A DNA stretch of 64,000 nt from Variovorax sp. Sphag1AA (GCF_014192575.1 NZ_JACHYC010000002.1:1-64000), one strand, 5' to 3'. Shown: positions 40,003-49,177, numbered from the stretch's first letter. A program made the numbers and translations. The notes: generated by a model not told the origin, from the letters alone.

Positions 40003-40773
40003 TCAGCGCGCGTGCGTCACGCCGCCATCAACGATCAGGGTCGAACCCATCACGTAGTCCCCAGCGCGCGATGCGAGATAGATCGCCGCGCCGGCCATGT
40101 CTTCCGGCTCGCCGATACGGCCGGCGGGGATATGGCCCTTGATCTCGTCGGCGTGGTCGCGCGCTTCCTTGTTCATGCTCGACGCGAAGGCGCCCGGGGC
40201 GATCGCGCTGACGACGATGCGATCTTGCGCGAGGCGCAGTGCCATGCGGCGGGTGAGCTGGATCAGGCCCGCTTTGCTCGCAGCGTACGAATACGTTTCC
40301 TGCGGGTTGATCGAAATGCCGTCGATCGACGCGATGTTGATCACCTTCGCGAGGTGATCGGTGGTCGCCTTCTTGAGCATCGGCGTGAGCGCCTTGGTCA
40401 GGAAGAAGGGCGTCTTCAGGTTGAGGTCGACGACCTTGTCCCAGCCGCTTTCCGGGAACTCGTCGTACGGCGCGCCCCAGGCGGCGCCGGCGTTGTTGAC
40501 GAGGATGTCGAGCTTGTCTTCATGCTTGGCGTAGGCATCGACGAGCGCCTGTGCGCCTTCGAGCGTGGACACATCCGCCGGCAGCGAAACGCAGTGGCCG
40601 AAGGCAGAAAGCTCCTTGGCGGTCTGGTCGCAGGCGTCGGCCTTGCGGGCCGAGATGTAGACGCGCGCGCCCTGCGCCAGGAAGCCTTCGGCAATCATGC
40701 GGCCGATGCCGCGCGAGCCGCCGGTGATGAGGGCGGTGCGGCCCTTGAGCGAGAAGAGTTGGGTGGTGTCCAT
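40003..40773 (-). CDS. Short-chain dehydrogenase/reductase (FabG/RhlG-like)
   Basis: A 256-residue NAD(P)H oxidoreductase. TGGSRGIG (about residues 17-24) binds the cofactor, NNAG is at about 93, and the catalytic Ser-Tyr-Lys set is in NIASIDGISINPQETYSYAASKAG. The overall style, including the insertion in KKATTDHLAKVINIAS, resembles RhlG-type 3-oxoacyl-ACP reductases. The substrate is not determined. It is convergent with the persulfide dioxygenase gene (4-base gap). Confidence 0.85.
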   Translation of the reverse strand: MDTTQLFSLKGRTALITGGSRGIGRMIAEGFLAQGARVYISARKADACDQTAKELSAFGHCVSLPADVSTLEGAQALVDAYAKHEDKLDILVNNAGAAWGAPYDEFPESGWDKVVDLNLKTPFFLTKALTPMLKKATTDHLAKVINIASIDGISINPQETYSYAASKAGLIQLTRRMALRLAQDRIVVSAIAPGAFASSMNKEARDHADEIKGHIPAGRIGEPEDMAGAAIYLASRAGDYVMGSTLIVDGGVTHAR

Positions 40774-40830
40774 GCGGTTGTCTCCTGATTAGGCTGCCGC
40801 AAGCTTAGTGCGGCACGCCAGAGAACCGCG

Positions 40831-41739
40831 TCACCTTGGCGGCAGTACGAGCGACCGGTTGCTGGCGAAGAAGCGCTCCGCGCCGCTGAGCGGGTCGCGA
40901 AACCGCACTTCGCGCGCCAGCAGTTGCAGCGGGCGCTCGTAGTCGTCGGTGCCTTCGGGGCGCAGCACCGGATAGATGGCGTCGTTCAGGATCGGCATGC
41001 CGAGCGCATGGCAATGCACTCGCAACTGGTGCCGCCGGCCGGTGACGGGTGAGAGCGACAGATGCGCCCAGTCCGCACCGGTGTCGATTACTTCGATGTG
41101 CGTCTCGGAGTTGGGCTCTCCAGGCACTTCGCGCATGCGCATGAAATGGGTGTCGTCTTCGAGCCGGCTACGGCGCACGCCGGGCGGCGCGAAGTCTGCG
41201 GGGCGATGGACGATCGCTTCGTAGCGCTTCTCGATCGTGCGTTCGGCAAAGAGCTGCACGTAGGGCCCCCGGCTGGCGCGCTGCACCGAGAAGAGCACGA
41301 CGCCAGCCGTCTCGCGGTCGATGCGGTGCAACGGCACAAGGTCGTCGATGCCCAGTTTGCGTTTGAGGCGCACCAGCAGCGTCTCCTGCACGTACTTGCC
41401 CACCGGCGAGATCGAGAGAAAGTGCGGCTTGTCGACCGCAAGCAGATGTTCGTCGCGGAAGAGAACCTGCTCCTCGAACGGCACATGGGGCTCGGAATCG
41501 AGGTAGCGGTAGTAGTAGATGCGCAGGTTCGGCTCGAAGCGCCGGGTTTCCGTGATGGGCACGCCGTGCTCGTCGACGACCTCGCCGGCGCCCATCCGGG
41601 CTTGCCACTGCGCGCGCGTGACGGCGGTGAAGCGATGCGCGAAGTAGTCGAGCACGGTCGGCCAGTCGCCAGCAGGCAGCGCCGCGCAGCTCGGGCCGAC
41701 GCCGTCTCGCACGGGGAGCGGCAATGGGCGCTGGGTCAT
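40831..41739 (-). CDS. RluA-family pseudouridine synthase
   Basis: A 302-residue RNA-modifying enzyme. The catalytic aspartate is in LHRIDRETAGVVLFS (about residue 140), and the family's late motifs SPVTGRRHQLRVHCHALG and the conserved PILND follow. The substrate RNA cannot be named; it is of the RluA/RsuA-like group often annotated as 23S rRNA or tRNA synthases. Its ATG overlaps the stop of the LRR-kinase gene, so the two are translationally coupled. Confidence 0.85.
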   Translation of the reverse strand: MTQRPLPLPVRDGVGPSCAALPAGDWPTVLDYFAHRFTAVTRAQWQARMGAGEVVDEHGVPITETRRFEPNLRIYYYRYLDSEPHVPFEEQVLFRDEHLLAVDKPHFLSISPVGKYVQETLLVRLKRKLGIDDLVPLHRIDRETAGVVLFSVQRASRGPYVQLFAERTIEKRYEAIVHRPADFAPPGVRRSRLEDDTHFMRMREVPGEPNSETHIEVIDTGADWAHLSLSPVTGRRHQLRVHCHALGMPILNDAIYPVLRPEGTDDYERPLQLLAREVRFRDPLSGAERFFASNRSLVLPPR

Positions 41740-43058
41740 GCTGAGAGCAGCGAAGCGATCTCGGAGAAGGCGGGACGGGCGGCGATGTTCGCGTCCATGC
41801 AACGCACCTGGAGTTGCGTGAGCAGCTTGTGGCGCGCTTCATCTTCCGCAGCGGGTTCGCAATGCGCCAGAAGCTCTTCGAGCAGGCACCCGAAGGCGCG
41901 CGCCTCGATGCGTTCGAGCGTGCGGCTGGTCGCCTCGTCGTCGCGCGGCAGGAAGCACGCAGCGCCGAAGTCGCCGAGCATCACATCGCCCTTGCCATTC
42001 CAGAGCATGTTGTGCGCGTACAGGTCGCCGTGGACGATGCCGTGATCGTGCAGCTGCGCGACCGCCGAGGCGATGCCGCTCGCCATGCGCCATGCGGTTG
42101 CAAAGGACCAGCGAGCGTCATCCGCATACACATCGCGCGTGCACGATTCGAGGCTCGGCGGCCCCGCCAGGTTGCGAAACGATGGATCGACCAGCTTCAA
42201 CACCAGGCCCGGCGTGCCTTCGGGATGGTCATGGATGCGGCCCAGCACTTCAATGAGGTTCGGATGCCTGTCGGCCGCAATGCACGCAGCCATCTCGCTG
42301 TGCGGCCAACCGTCGCTGGTGACTTCGCCCTTGAAGAGCTTGACCGCGACGGCTTGGGTGCTTCCGTCCGGGCGCTGCCAGTCGGCCTGACGGATCACGC
42401 CGGATGCGCCTTCGCCGAGCTTGTGTCGAAGCGAAATCTGTTGCCACGGAACGGCTTCCGTCGGCACCGCATTCATCGCCGCGACTTCCGGGCCTTCATC
42501 GAACGGATTGCCCGAGAAGGCCAGCCAGGAGAGGCGAGGAAGCGCGAGCAGCCATGCGGGCAGCGCGTCGAACTCGTTGGCGGAGATGCGGACCAGTTCG
42601 AGCGCCTGACAAGCAACCATCTCGGGTGGCAGTGCACGCAGCTTGTTCCCCGCGAGCATCAGCTTCTGCAGGCGCGGGCGCTTGCCCAGTTCGGCCGGCA
42701 GCGATTCGATCTGGTTGTCTGTGAGGATCAACCAGCGCAACTGCGGTGGCAACGATTCGGCCGGCACGCTGCGGATGCGGTTGGCCTTGAAGGCGACCAT
42801 GTCGAGCCGGGCGCATCGCCCCAACGCAACCGGCACTTCGGTGAAGGGGTTGTCGGAGCAGAACAGCACGCGCAGTTGCGCGAGCCGACGCAGGTCATCC
42901 GGCAGCGCACGCAACGCATTGCCGGAAAGATCCAGTATCTCCAGCGTAGCCGCGAGGTCGAAGACTTCGCGCGGAACTTCGGTGAGCCCGCTGCCGCGGA
43001 GGTCCAGCCGCCGCGTTCCGGCCAACTGGCCAGCGCGGAGCTGGTCCAGCGTGCTCAT
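41736..43058 (-). CDS. Leucine-rich-repeat protein kinase
   Basis: A 440-residue cytoplasmic protein joining about eight leucine-rich repeats (residues about 15-190, repeating L..L.L..N.L..LP) to a eukaryotic-type kinase domain (about 208-440). The ATP-site glycine loop is LGEGASGVIRQA, the lysine is in VAVKLFKGE, the catalytic loop is HGDLYAHNML (HRD with R replaced by G) and the metal motif is LGDFGAAC. The catalytic Asp, Asn and DFG Asp are kept, so activity is possible. ATG overlaps at both ends couple it to the MBL-fold gene before it and the pseudouridine synthase gene after it. Its targets are unknown. Confidence 0.82.
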   Translation of the reverse strand: MSTLDQLRAGQLAGTRRLDLRGSGLTEVPREVFDLAATLEILDLSGNALRALPDDLRRLAQLRVLFCSDNPFTEVPVALGRCARLDMVAFKANRIRSVPAESLPPQLRWLILTDNQIESLPAELGKRPRLQKLMLAGNKLRALPPEMVACQALELVRISANEFDALPAWLLALPRLSWLAFSGNPFDEGPEVAAMNAVPTEAVPWQQISLRHKLGEGASGVIRQADWQRPDGSTQAVAVKLFKGEVTSDGWPHSEMAACIAADRHPNLIEVLGRIHDHPEGTPGLVLKLVDPSFRNLAGPPSLESCTRDVYADDARWSFATAWRMASGIASAVAQLHDHGIVHGDLYAHNMLWNGKGDVMLGDFGAACFLPRDDEATSRTLERIEARAFGCLLEELLAHCEPAAEDEARHKLLTQLQVRCMDANIAARPAFSEIASLLSA

Positions 43059-44116
43059 TTGAAGATGCCGAAGCGATAGATGCCGTCTTCGCCACGCCGG
43101 CGTTGCAGCTGGCCCGAGAACCACAGCATGTGCAGGTGCGCGACGGTTTCGCCCATCGCGAAAGTCATCTGGTGCAGGTCGAGCGCGCGCTTGAAGAGGA
43201 TCGGCAGCCCCTCGGCCGCGCTGAGGGGCTTGGCCACGCAGGCTTCGAGCAGTTCGGCGAGCCGGTCGCGGTGGTGCTCCTTGAGCTGCTCAACACGGCG
43301 ATGCACGCCGGTGAAGGGCTTGCCGTGCGATGGCAGGCCCAGCACATCCACCGGCAGTTCCTTGAAGCGCTCGATGCTGTCGAGGAAGAGCTTCAGCGAA
43401 TTGGCTTCGGGCTCGCCCGCGTGCACGCTGACGTTGGTCGAGATGCGCGGCAGCATCATGTCGCCGCCGAGCAGCGTGTTGAGTTCTTCGCAGTAGAGCG
43501 CGATGTGTTCCGGCGCGTGGCCGTAGCCGCTGATGCAGCGCCATTCGCGACCGCCGATCTTCACGATGTCGCCGTCCAGCATGCGCACGAACCTCGGCGG
43601 CACGGCGGGCACCATGTTGGCGTAGTAGCTCGTTCGTGCGCGGATCTGGGCAACGGACTCCGGATCGACGAGGCCGTGCATCGCGAAGAAATCGGCTGCT
43701 GCGTCACCGCCGGCGAGCGTGTCGCCCGCCGTGGTGAGCACGCGCGCGACGTGGTAGTCGGTCGAGCTGATCCACAGCGGCGCCTTCCAGCGCGTGCACA
43801 GCCAGTCGGCGAGCCCGATGTGGTCGGGGTGCATGTGGGTGACGATGACGCGCAGGATGGGCAGGCCTTCCAGTTGCGTCTTGAAGATCTGTTCCCACTG
43901 CGCGCGCGCGGCGTCGTGCGAAATGCAGGTGTCGACCACCGACCAGCCTTCGACGCCATCGATGTTGTCGCGTAGCAGCCAGAGGTTGATGTGGTCGAGC
44001 GCAAAGGGGAGCGCCATGCGGATCCAGCGCACGCCGGGAGCCACGTCGATCGCCTCGCCGGGGGCTGGCAAAGTGTCACCGAGGGGGTATTTGAGTTCGC
44101 GTTCGAGGAGGTTCAT
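43055..44116 (-). CDS. Metallo-beta-lactamase-fold hydrolase
   Basis: A 353-residue MBL-fold protein. The metal motif THMHPDHIGLADWL (about residues 112-125) and later ISGYGHAPEHIALYC (about 205-219) hold the ligands, and GLPSHGKPFTG (about 265) is the third region. C-terminal helices follow, as in the glyoxalase II/LACTB2-like group. The substrate is unknown; thioesterase is a common guess for the group. It is the first gene of the MBL-kinase-pseudouridine synthase operon, and the LiuR-type operator lies immediately upstream of its start. Confidence 0.82.
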   Translation of the reverse strand: MNLLERELKYPLGDTLPAPGEAIDVAPGVRWIRMALPFALDHINLWLLRDNIDGVEGWSVVDTCISHDAARAQWEQIFKTQLEGLPILRVIVTHMHPDHIGLADWLCTRWKAPLWISSTDYHVARVLTTAGDTLAGGDAAADFFAMHGLVDPESVAQIRARTSYYANMVPAVPPRFVRMLDGDIVKIGGREWRCISGYGHAPEHIALYCEELNTLLGGDMMLPRISTNVSVHAGEPEANSLKLFLDSIERFKELPVDVLGLPSHGKPFTGVHRRVEQLKEHHRDRLAELLEACVAKPLSAAEGLPILFKRALDLHQMTFAMGETVAHLHMLWFSGQLQRRRGEDGIYRFGIFK

Positions 44117-44124
44117 GTACGATT

Positions 44125-44144
44125 GACGTTAACGTAAACGTCAT
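44125..44144. promoter_or_regulatory. LiuR-type MerR operator
   Basis: TGACGTTAACGTAAACGTCA is a 20-bp dyad with one mismatched pair, matching the LiuR box I remember from branched-chain amino-acid catabolic genes. It lies 8 bases upstream of the MBL-fold gene start and 68 bases upstream of the MerR gene, so it can control both directions. Confidence 0.7.
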
Positions 44145-44212
44145 GGCAAGGAGCCATCATTGTAGGCAGTGCGTCCCGATCGTGCTGTCGCACTCGTTCC
44201 CACCCGGATTAC

Positions 44213-44608
44213 ATGCCGTCACAAACCTTCACCATCGGCGAGCTCGCGAAAGAGTTCGACCTCACCACGCGGGCGATCCGCTTCTATGAGGACATGGGCT
44301 TGCTCTCGCCCGAGCGCGCCGGTCTGCAGCGCATCTACAGCGCGCGCGACCGCACCCGGCTGACGCTGACGCTGCGCGCCAAGCGGCTGGGGCTGACGCT
44401 GACCGAGGTGAAGGACATCCTCGACATGTACGACAGTCCGCGCGATACCGCGGCACAGTTGCAGCGCTTCCTGGGCGTGCTTGGCAATCACCGGCAGCAG
44501 CTCGAATCGCAATTGACGGACCTCCAGGCCAATATCGACGAGATCCGCGCTCAGGAGAAAAAGGCGCGCGCTGCACTCGCGCGCGCCGAGAAGCCGAAGG
44601 TGCGCTGA
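44213..44608 (+). CDS. liuR: MerR-family regulator, LiuR-like
   Basis: A 131-residue MerR regulator. It begins with the winged-helix TIGELAKEFDLTTRAIRFYEDMGLL (about residues 6-30), then a coiled-coil dimerisation helix (about 75-115). It has no conserved metal-binding cysteines. The TTRAIRFYEDMGLLSPERAG spelling is typical of LiuR, which controls leucine/isovalerate catabolism. The matching operator lies upstream. None of the usual liu dehydrogenase or carboxylase genes is present next to it. Confidence 0.82.
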   Translation: MPSQTFTIGELAKEFDLTTRAIRFYEDMGLLSPERAGLQRIYSARDRTRLTLTLRAKRLGLTLTEVKDILDMYDSPRDTAAQLQRFLGVLGNHRQQLESQLTDLQANIDEIRAQEKKARAALARAEKPKVR

Positions 44609-44651
44609 ACCTCCGCCCATCCCCACCACCCATCACCAAGACAAGGCACAC

Positions 44652-45356
44652 ATGGAAAACTCATCCGACAACCTCGAAGACCTGTTCGCCCACAACCGCG
44701 CCTGGTCCGCGCGCATGGAACGCGACCGTCCCGGCTTCTTCTCCAGCCTGGTGAAGCAGCAGACGCCCAAGTACATGTGGATCGGCTGTTCCGACAGCCG
44801 CGTGCCGGCGAACCAGATCACCGGCCTGGAGCCGGGCGAAGTGTTCGTGCATCGCAATGTCGCGAACATCGTGGTGCATTCGGATCTCAACGCGCTCTCG
44901 GCGATCCAGTTCGCGGTGGAGCGGCTCAAGGTGCAGCACATCATGGTGGTCGGCCACTATGGCTGCTCGGGCGTGCAGGCTGCGCTGGAAGGTGCGCGCA
45001 TCGGCATTGCGGACAACTGGCTGCGCCACATCCAGGACGTGCGCGACCGCCATCACGTGATGCTCGACACGCTGCCCGAGGCCGCCCGCGCCAATGCGCT
45101 GTGCGAACTGAACGTGGCGGAGCAGGTGGTCAACGTCGCCGTCAGCACCGTGATGCAGGACGCATGGGGCCGTGGCCAGGCGGTCACGATCCACGGCTGG
45201 GCCTTCGGCGTGCACGACGGGCTGATTCAAGACCTGGAGATCACCGTCGACGGCACCAAGCCGATGGAAAACCTCTACCGCGCCGCCGTGCAGCGCATCC
45301 GCCACAAATGGAGCAAGCCGGCGGTTGAGAACGGCGCATCGGAATACATCAAGTAA
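44652..45356 (+). CDS. can: Beta-class carbonic anhydrase
   Basis: A 234-residue zinc enzyme that interconverts CO2 and bicarbonate. Zinc ligands are visible as Cys in IGCSDSRVPANQ (about residue 42), and His and Cys in VGHYGCSGV (about 98-101), with the Asp-Arg dyad in SDSR. It follows the LiuR-like gene by 43 bases and precedes aceK by 18, so the three may share a transcript. Confidence 0.93.
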   Translation: MENSSDNLEDLFAHNRAWSARMERDRPGFFSSLVKQQTPKYMWIGCSDSRVPANQITGLEPGEVFVHRNVANIVVHSDLNALSAIQFAVERLKVQHIMVVGHYGCSGVQAALEGARIGIADNWLRHIQDVRDRHHVMLDTLPEAARANALCELNVAEQVVNVAVSTVMQDAWGRGQAVTIHGWAFGVHDGLIQDLEITVDGTKPMENLYRAAVQRIRHKWSKPAVENGASEYIK

Positions 45357-45374
45357 TCCGCCGCGCGAGGCCCC

Positions 45375-47189
45375 ATGTTCCCGCAGCGCCTCGATTCGCC
45401 GCTGGCTTATGACATCGCCAAGGCGATGCGGGACGGGTTCGACCGGCACTACCGGCTGTTCCGGGCCGAATCGGCGCGAGCCAAGCATCGTTTCGAGACC
45501 GCCGACTGGCATGGCCAGCAGCGGGCGCAGCGGGAGCGTATCGAGTTCTACGACCTGCGAGTCGGCGAGGCGGTGGTGCGGCTCGAAAAGGAATTCAAGG
45601 CCGGCGACCAGCCGATGGAGGTGTGGCATCAGATCAAGCTGCACTTCATCGGCTTGCTGGTGAACCATCACCAGCCGGAACTGGCCGAGACCTTTTTCAA
45701 TTCGGTCACGACCAAGATCCTGCATCGCGCGTACTTCCAGAACGACTTCATCTTCGTGCGGCCGGCAATCAGCACCGAGTACATCGAACCGCGCGATGCA
45801 CCGACCTATCGCGCCTACTACCCGACGCCGGAATCGCTGACCGCGATGATCCAGTCGATGCTGCTGGACTACCGCCTGCAGGGCCGTGGCTACGCCAGCA
45901 TGGAGCGCGATGCCGGCCGCGTGGCGACAGCGATCCTTGGCCGCTTCCATCAGGTCAAGCTGCGCGCCAACTTCCAGTTGCAGGTGCTGTCGGGGCTCTT
46001 CTATCGCAACAAGGGCGCGTATGTGGTCGGCAAGATCATCAACGGCTTCACCGAACTGCCCTTTGCGCTGCCGATCCTGCACAACACGGACAACAAGTTC
46101 TACATCGACGCGGTGCTCTTCGGCGAGGAAGACCTGCAGATGCTCTTCAGCTTTGCGCGCGCGTACTTCATGGTCGACATGGAAGTGCCTTCGGCCTATG
46201 TGCAGTTCCTGCGCTCGCTGATGCCGCGCAAGCCGCGCGCCGAGATCTACAACGCGCTCGGGCTCGCCAAGCAGGGCAAGACGCTCTTCTATCGCGACTT
46301 TCTCTCGCACCTGAACTATTCGAGCGACAAGTTCCGAAGCGCGCCCGGCATCAAGGGCATGGTGATGCTGGTGTTCGACCTGCCGTCGTTTCCGTACGTG
46401 TTCAAGGTCATCCGCGACTACTATCCGCCGCAGAAGGACACCACGCGCGAGCAGATCAAGGGCAAGTACATGCTGGTGAAGCAGCACGACCGCGTGGGCC
46501 GTATGGCCGACACGCTGGAGTACAGCAACGTCGGCTTCCCGCTCGACCGCTTCGAGCCGGCGTTGATCGAAGAGATCAAGCGGTTCGCGCCCAGCCAGCT
46601 CGAGATTGGCGACCGCGACGGCAACGGGGAGATGGAAGTGGTGGTCAAGCACTGCTACATCGAGCGGCGCATGATTCCGCTCAACATCTACCTGCAGGAG
46701 GCGTTTGACCTGCTCGACCAGCCCGAGCATGCCCACCGCGCGAGCAAGCAGCTGGAGCATGCGGTGGTCGAGTACGGCAATGCGATCAAGGACATGGTGG
46801 CCGCGAACATCTTTCCGGGCGACATGCTGTGGAAGAACTTCGGCGTGACACGCGGCGGCAAAGTCGTGTTCTACGACTACGACGAGATCGAATACCTCAC
46901 CGACTGCAATTTCCGCAAGGTGCCGGCGCCTCGCACCGAGGAAGAAGAGATGAGCGGCGAGGTCTGGTACGCGGTCGGGCCCAAGGACGTCTTCCCCGAG
47001 ACCTTCGGCCCTTTTCTTCTGGGCAACCCCGCGGTGCGTGAGGCCTTCATGGCCCATCACGCGGACCTGCTCGATGCGGCCTTCTGGCAGAGCCACAAGG
47101 AGCGCATCCAGGCGGGGCAGATGCTCGATGTCTTTCCCTATGACGAGGCCCAGCGTTTCAAGCACGAAGGCCACGCACCCTATTTCTGA
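45375..47189 (+). CDS. aceK: Isocitrate dehydrogenase kinase/phosphatase
   Basis: A bifunctional enzyme that switches isocitrate dehydrogenase off and on by phosphorylation, steering carbon to the glyoxylate shunt during growth on acetate or fatty acids. The 604 residues are close to the usual length. The N-terminal regulatory domain is followed by a kinase-like domain with [20 protein letters not shown] (ATP-binding, about residues 325-345) and [19 protein letters not shown] (metal-binding, about 497-515). It is followed by a thiolase gene after 24 bases, consistent with fatty-acid or acetate metabolism. Confidence 0.95.
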   Translation: MFPQRLDSPLAYDIAKAMRDGFDRHYRLFRAESARAKHRFETADWHGQQRAQRERIEFYDLRVGEAVVRLEKEFKAGDQPMEVWHQIKLHFIGLLVNHHQPELAETFFNSVTTKILHRAYFQNDFIFVRPAISTEYIEPRDAPTYRAYYPTPESLTAMIQSMLLDYRLQGRGYASMERDAGRVATAILGRFHQVKLRANFQLQVLSGLFYRNKGAYVVGKIINGFTELPFALPILHNTDNKFYIDAVLFGEEDLQMLFSFARAYFMVDMEVPSAYVQFLRSLMPRKPRAEIYNALGLAKQGKTLFYRDFLSHLNYSSDKFRSAPGIKGMVMLVFDLPSFPYVFKVIRDYYPPQKDTTREQIKGKYMLVKQHDRVGRMADTLEYSNVGFPLDRFEPALIEEIKRFAPSQLEIGDRDGNGEMEVVVKHCYIERRMIPLNIYLQEAFDLLDQPEHAHRASKQLEHAVVEYGNAIKDMVAANIFPGDMLWKNFGVTRGGKVVFYDYDEIEYLTDCNFRKVPAPRTEEEEMSGEVWYAVGPKDVFPETFGPFLLGNPAVREAFMAHHADLLDAAFWQSHKERIQAGQMLDVFPYDEAQRFKHEGHAPYF

Positions 47190-47213
47190 CAACTATCTGA
47201 AGGAGCAATTTCC

Positions 47214-48398
47214 ATGAGCGAATCGATCGTGATCGTCGGCGCCGCCCGTACCCCGATGGGCGGCTTCCAGGGCGATTTTTCTTCTCTTGCTGCGCATGAC
47301 CTTGGCGGCGTGGCGATCAAGGCCGCTGTCGAACGCGCGGGCATCAGCGCCGACAGCGTGGGCGAAGTGCTCTTCGGCAACTGCCTGATGGCAGGCCAGG
47401 GCCAGGCACCAGCGCGGCAGGCGGCCTACAAGGGCGGCCTGCCTGACAGCGCGGGTGCGGTCACGCTCAGCAAGATGTGCGGCTCGGCCATGAAGGCCGC
47501 CATGATGGCGCACGACATGCTGCTCGCGGGCACGCACGAAGTGATGGTGGCCGGCGGCATGGAAAGCATGACGAACGCGCCGTACCTCATGCTCAAGGGC
47601 CGTGGCGGCTACCGCATGGGCCATGACCGCATCTTCGACCACATGATGCTCGACGGCCTGGAAGACGCCTACCAGCCGGGCCGCTCGATGGGTACCTTCG
47701 GCGAGGACTGCGCGGCCAAGTACAAGTTCACGCGCGAGCAGCAGGATGCATTCGCGATCGCCAGTGTCGAGCGCGCGAAGGCCGCGACGACGTCGGGCGC
47801 CTTCAAGGCTGAGATCGCGGCGGTGACCGTCAAGGGCCGCGGCGGCGAGACGGTGATCGAAATCGATGAAGGTCCGGGCAAGGTCAAGGTCGACAAGATT
47901 CCGACGCTCAAGCCCGCATTCAAGAAGGACGGCGGCACCATCACCGCTGCATCGAGCTCGTCGATCAACGACGGCGCTGCTGCGTTGGTGATGATGACCG
48001 AGAGCACCGCGAAGAAGTACGGCGCGAAGCCGATCGCGCGCCTCGTCGCGCACACCACGCACGCGCAGCAGCCGGAGTGGTTCTCTACTGCACCGGTCGG
48101 CGCAGTCGCCAAGCTGTTCAAGAAGACCGGCTGGGGCGTGAAGGACGTGGACCTCTGGGAAGTCAACGAAGCCTTCGCCGTGGTGCCGATGGCGCTGATG
48201 CACGAACTGTCGGTGGCGCATGACATCGTCAACGTGAATGGCGGTGCCTGCGCGCTCGGTCACCCGATCGGCGCGAGCGGTGCGCGCATCATGGTGACCT
48301 TGATCCACGCACTGCAGCAGCGCGGCAAGAAGCGCGGCGTCGCGACGCTGTGCATCGGCGGCGGCGAAGGCACCGCCGTCGCGATCGAACTGGTGTGA
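47214..48398 (+). CDS. Acetyl-CoA C-acyltransferase (thiolase)
   Basis: A 394-residue thiolase for acetoacetyl-CoA formation or cleavage. The nucleophilic cysteine is in LSKMCGSAMKAAM (about residue 90), NEAF is in EVNEAFAVVP, the catalytic histidine is in GGACALGHPIGASGAR (about 350) and the second cysteine is in TLCIGGGEGTA. An AAGGAG ribosome site precedes the ATG. A strong terminator follows, ending the unit that started at the carbonic anhydrase or regulator gene. Confidence 0.94.
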   Translation: MSESIVIVGAARTPMGGFQGDFSSLAAHDLGGVAIKAAVERAGISADSVGEVLFGNCLMAGQGQAPARQAAYKGGLPDSAGAVTLSKMCGSAMKAAMMAHDMLLAGTHEVMVAGGMESMTNAPYLMLKGRGGYRMGHDRIFDHMMLDGLEDAYQPGRSMGTFGEDCAAKYKFTREQQDAFAIASVERAKAATTSGAFKAEIAAVTVKGRGGETVIEIDEGPGKVKVDKIPTLKPAFKKDGGTITAASSSSINDGAAALVMMTESTAKKYGAKPIARLVAHTTHAQQPEWFSTAPVGAVAKLFKKTGWGVKDVDLWEVNEAFAVVPMALMHELSVAHDIVNVNGGACALGHPIGASGARIMVTLIHALQQRGKKRGVATLCIGGGEGTAVAIELV

Positions 48399-48402
48399 TG
48401 TT

Positions 48403-49044
48403 TTAAGCGGCCCCGTGACGGCCGCGGCCCGCATCGTCGTGTGACGGTGCGGGCCTTTTTTCTTTTCGCTCTTCCGCGTGGGCACCGCCCAGCATCCGGC
48501 TGAAGAGGCGGGCGGTCTTGGCGTCGCATGCCATGCCGTGGTCGAGGTGCACGTTCATTGCGAAGCCGTCGAAAGCCATCAGCACGACTCCCGCGATGAC
48601 ATCGCTTTCCGCCGGTGAAACGGAAAGGCAGCTTTCGATCCACTTCGCGACGCGCGACTGGAACAGCTCGCGCAGATGCGGGCTGTAGGAATCGCCGCCG
48701 CCGGTGGTGGAGAGCGCCTGCATGATGTTCTTGGCAAAGCCGTTGGTCTCGCGCGGGAGATCGCGCCAAAGGGCCACCAGCAGCCTCTCCAGCCGCGCTT
48801 CCGGCGAAGCGACGCGCTTCAGGGAGCGGTCCAGCTTCTCCAGCCTTTCATTGAGCCACGGCTCGTACAGCGTGTAGAGGATGTCGAGCTTCGAGCTGAA
48901 GTAGACGTACACGTTGGCGGTCGAGATGTCGGCCTCGCGCGCGATCGCGGGGATGGAGGTCTCGATGTAGCTCTGTGCCGAGAACAGCCGGAACGCCGCC
49001 TCGAGGATGGCTTCGCGAACGCCTTCTTTTTTTCGCTGGGACAT
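48403..49044 (-). CDS. TetR-family regulator of the downstream catabolic operon
   Basis: A 213-residue repressor. The helix-turn-helix at about residues 28-55 (IPAIAREADISTANVYVYFSSKLDILYTLY) is followed by a ligand domain with no known effector. The last 20 or so residues (KEKRPAPSHDDAGRG) are Arg/Lys/Asp-rich and are encoded across the thiolase terminator, so the tail may be accidental. Start at 49044 (MSQRKKEG) fits the family. The gene is divergent from the NicX-like dioxygenase gene with 133 bases between, containing a clear dyad and a promoter. Confidence 0.83.
   Translation of the reverse strand: MSQRKKEGVREAILEAAFRLFSAQSYIETSIPAIAREADISTANVYVYFSSKLDILYTLYEPWLNERLEKLDRSLKRVASPEARLERLLVALWRDLPRETNGFAKNIMQALSTTGGGDSYSPHLRELFQSRVAKWIESCLSVSPAESDVIAGVVLMAFDGFAMNVHLDHGMACDAKTARLFSRMLGGAHAEERKEKRPAPSHDDAGRGRHGAA
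48426..48461 (+). terminator. Rho-independent terminator after the thiolase gene
   Basis: GGCCCGCA and TGCGGGCC form a perfect 8-bp stem followed by TTTTTT. The element lies inside the 3' end of the convergent TetR gene, whose last codons read through it. Confidence 0.85.
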
Positions 49045-49074
49045 GGTGGGCTTGGGGTTTGTTCGGAGACGGAT

Positions 49075-49101
49075 CCATTCTCTCAAAAATGAATGGTATT
49101 C
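49075..49101. promoter_or_regulatory. Candidate TetR operator
   Basis: CCATTC (49075-49080) is mirrored by GAATGG (49091-49096), and GAATGGTATTC (49091-49101) is a second overlapping dyad. Both stand just upstream of the operon's -35 box and of the tetR start, so one repressor could control both directions. Confidence 0.5.
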
Positions 49102-49105
49102 GCTA

Positions 49106-49134
49106 TTGACACGGATTAGCTTGACTCCTAAAGT
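49106..49134 (+). promoter_or_regulatory. Promoter of the catabolic operon
   Basis: TTGACA at 49106-49111 is a perfect -35 consensus. After a 17-base spacer, TAAAGT at 49129-49134 matches four of six -10 positions. The predicted start is near 49141, leaving a leader of about 37 bases before the ATG at 49178. Confidence 0.65.
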
Positions 49135-49177
49135 AGTTTTCAGCCCCAGGTTTTGACACAGATCAGGAAACCAGACG

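Noticed and set aside
44661..47192. An 843-codon open frame opposite carbonic anhydrase and aceK
   Set aside because: Explained by codon bias of the true genes on the plus strand; the His/Val/Leu/Arg-rich translation is not protein-like.
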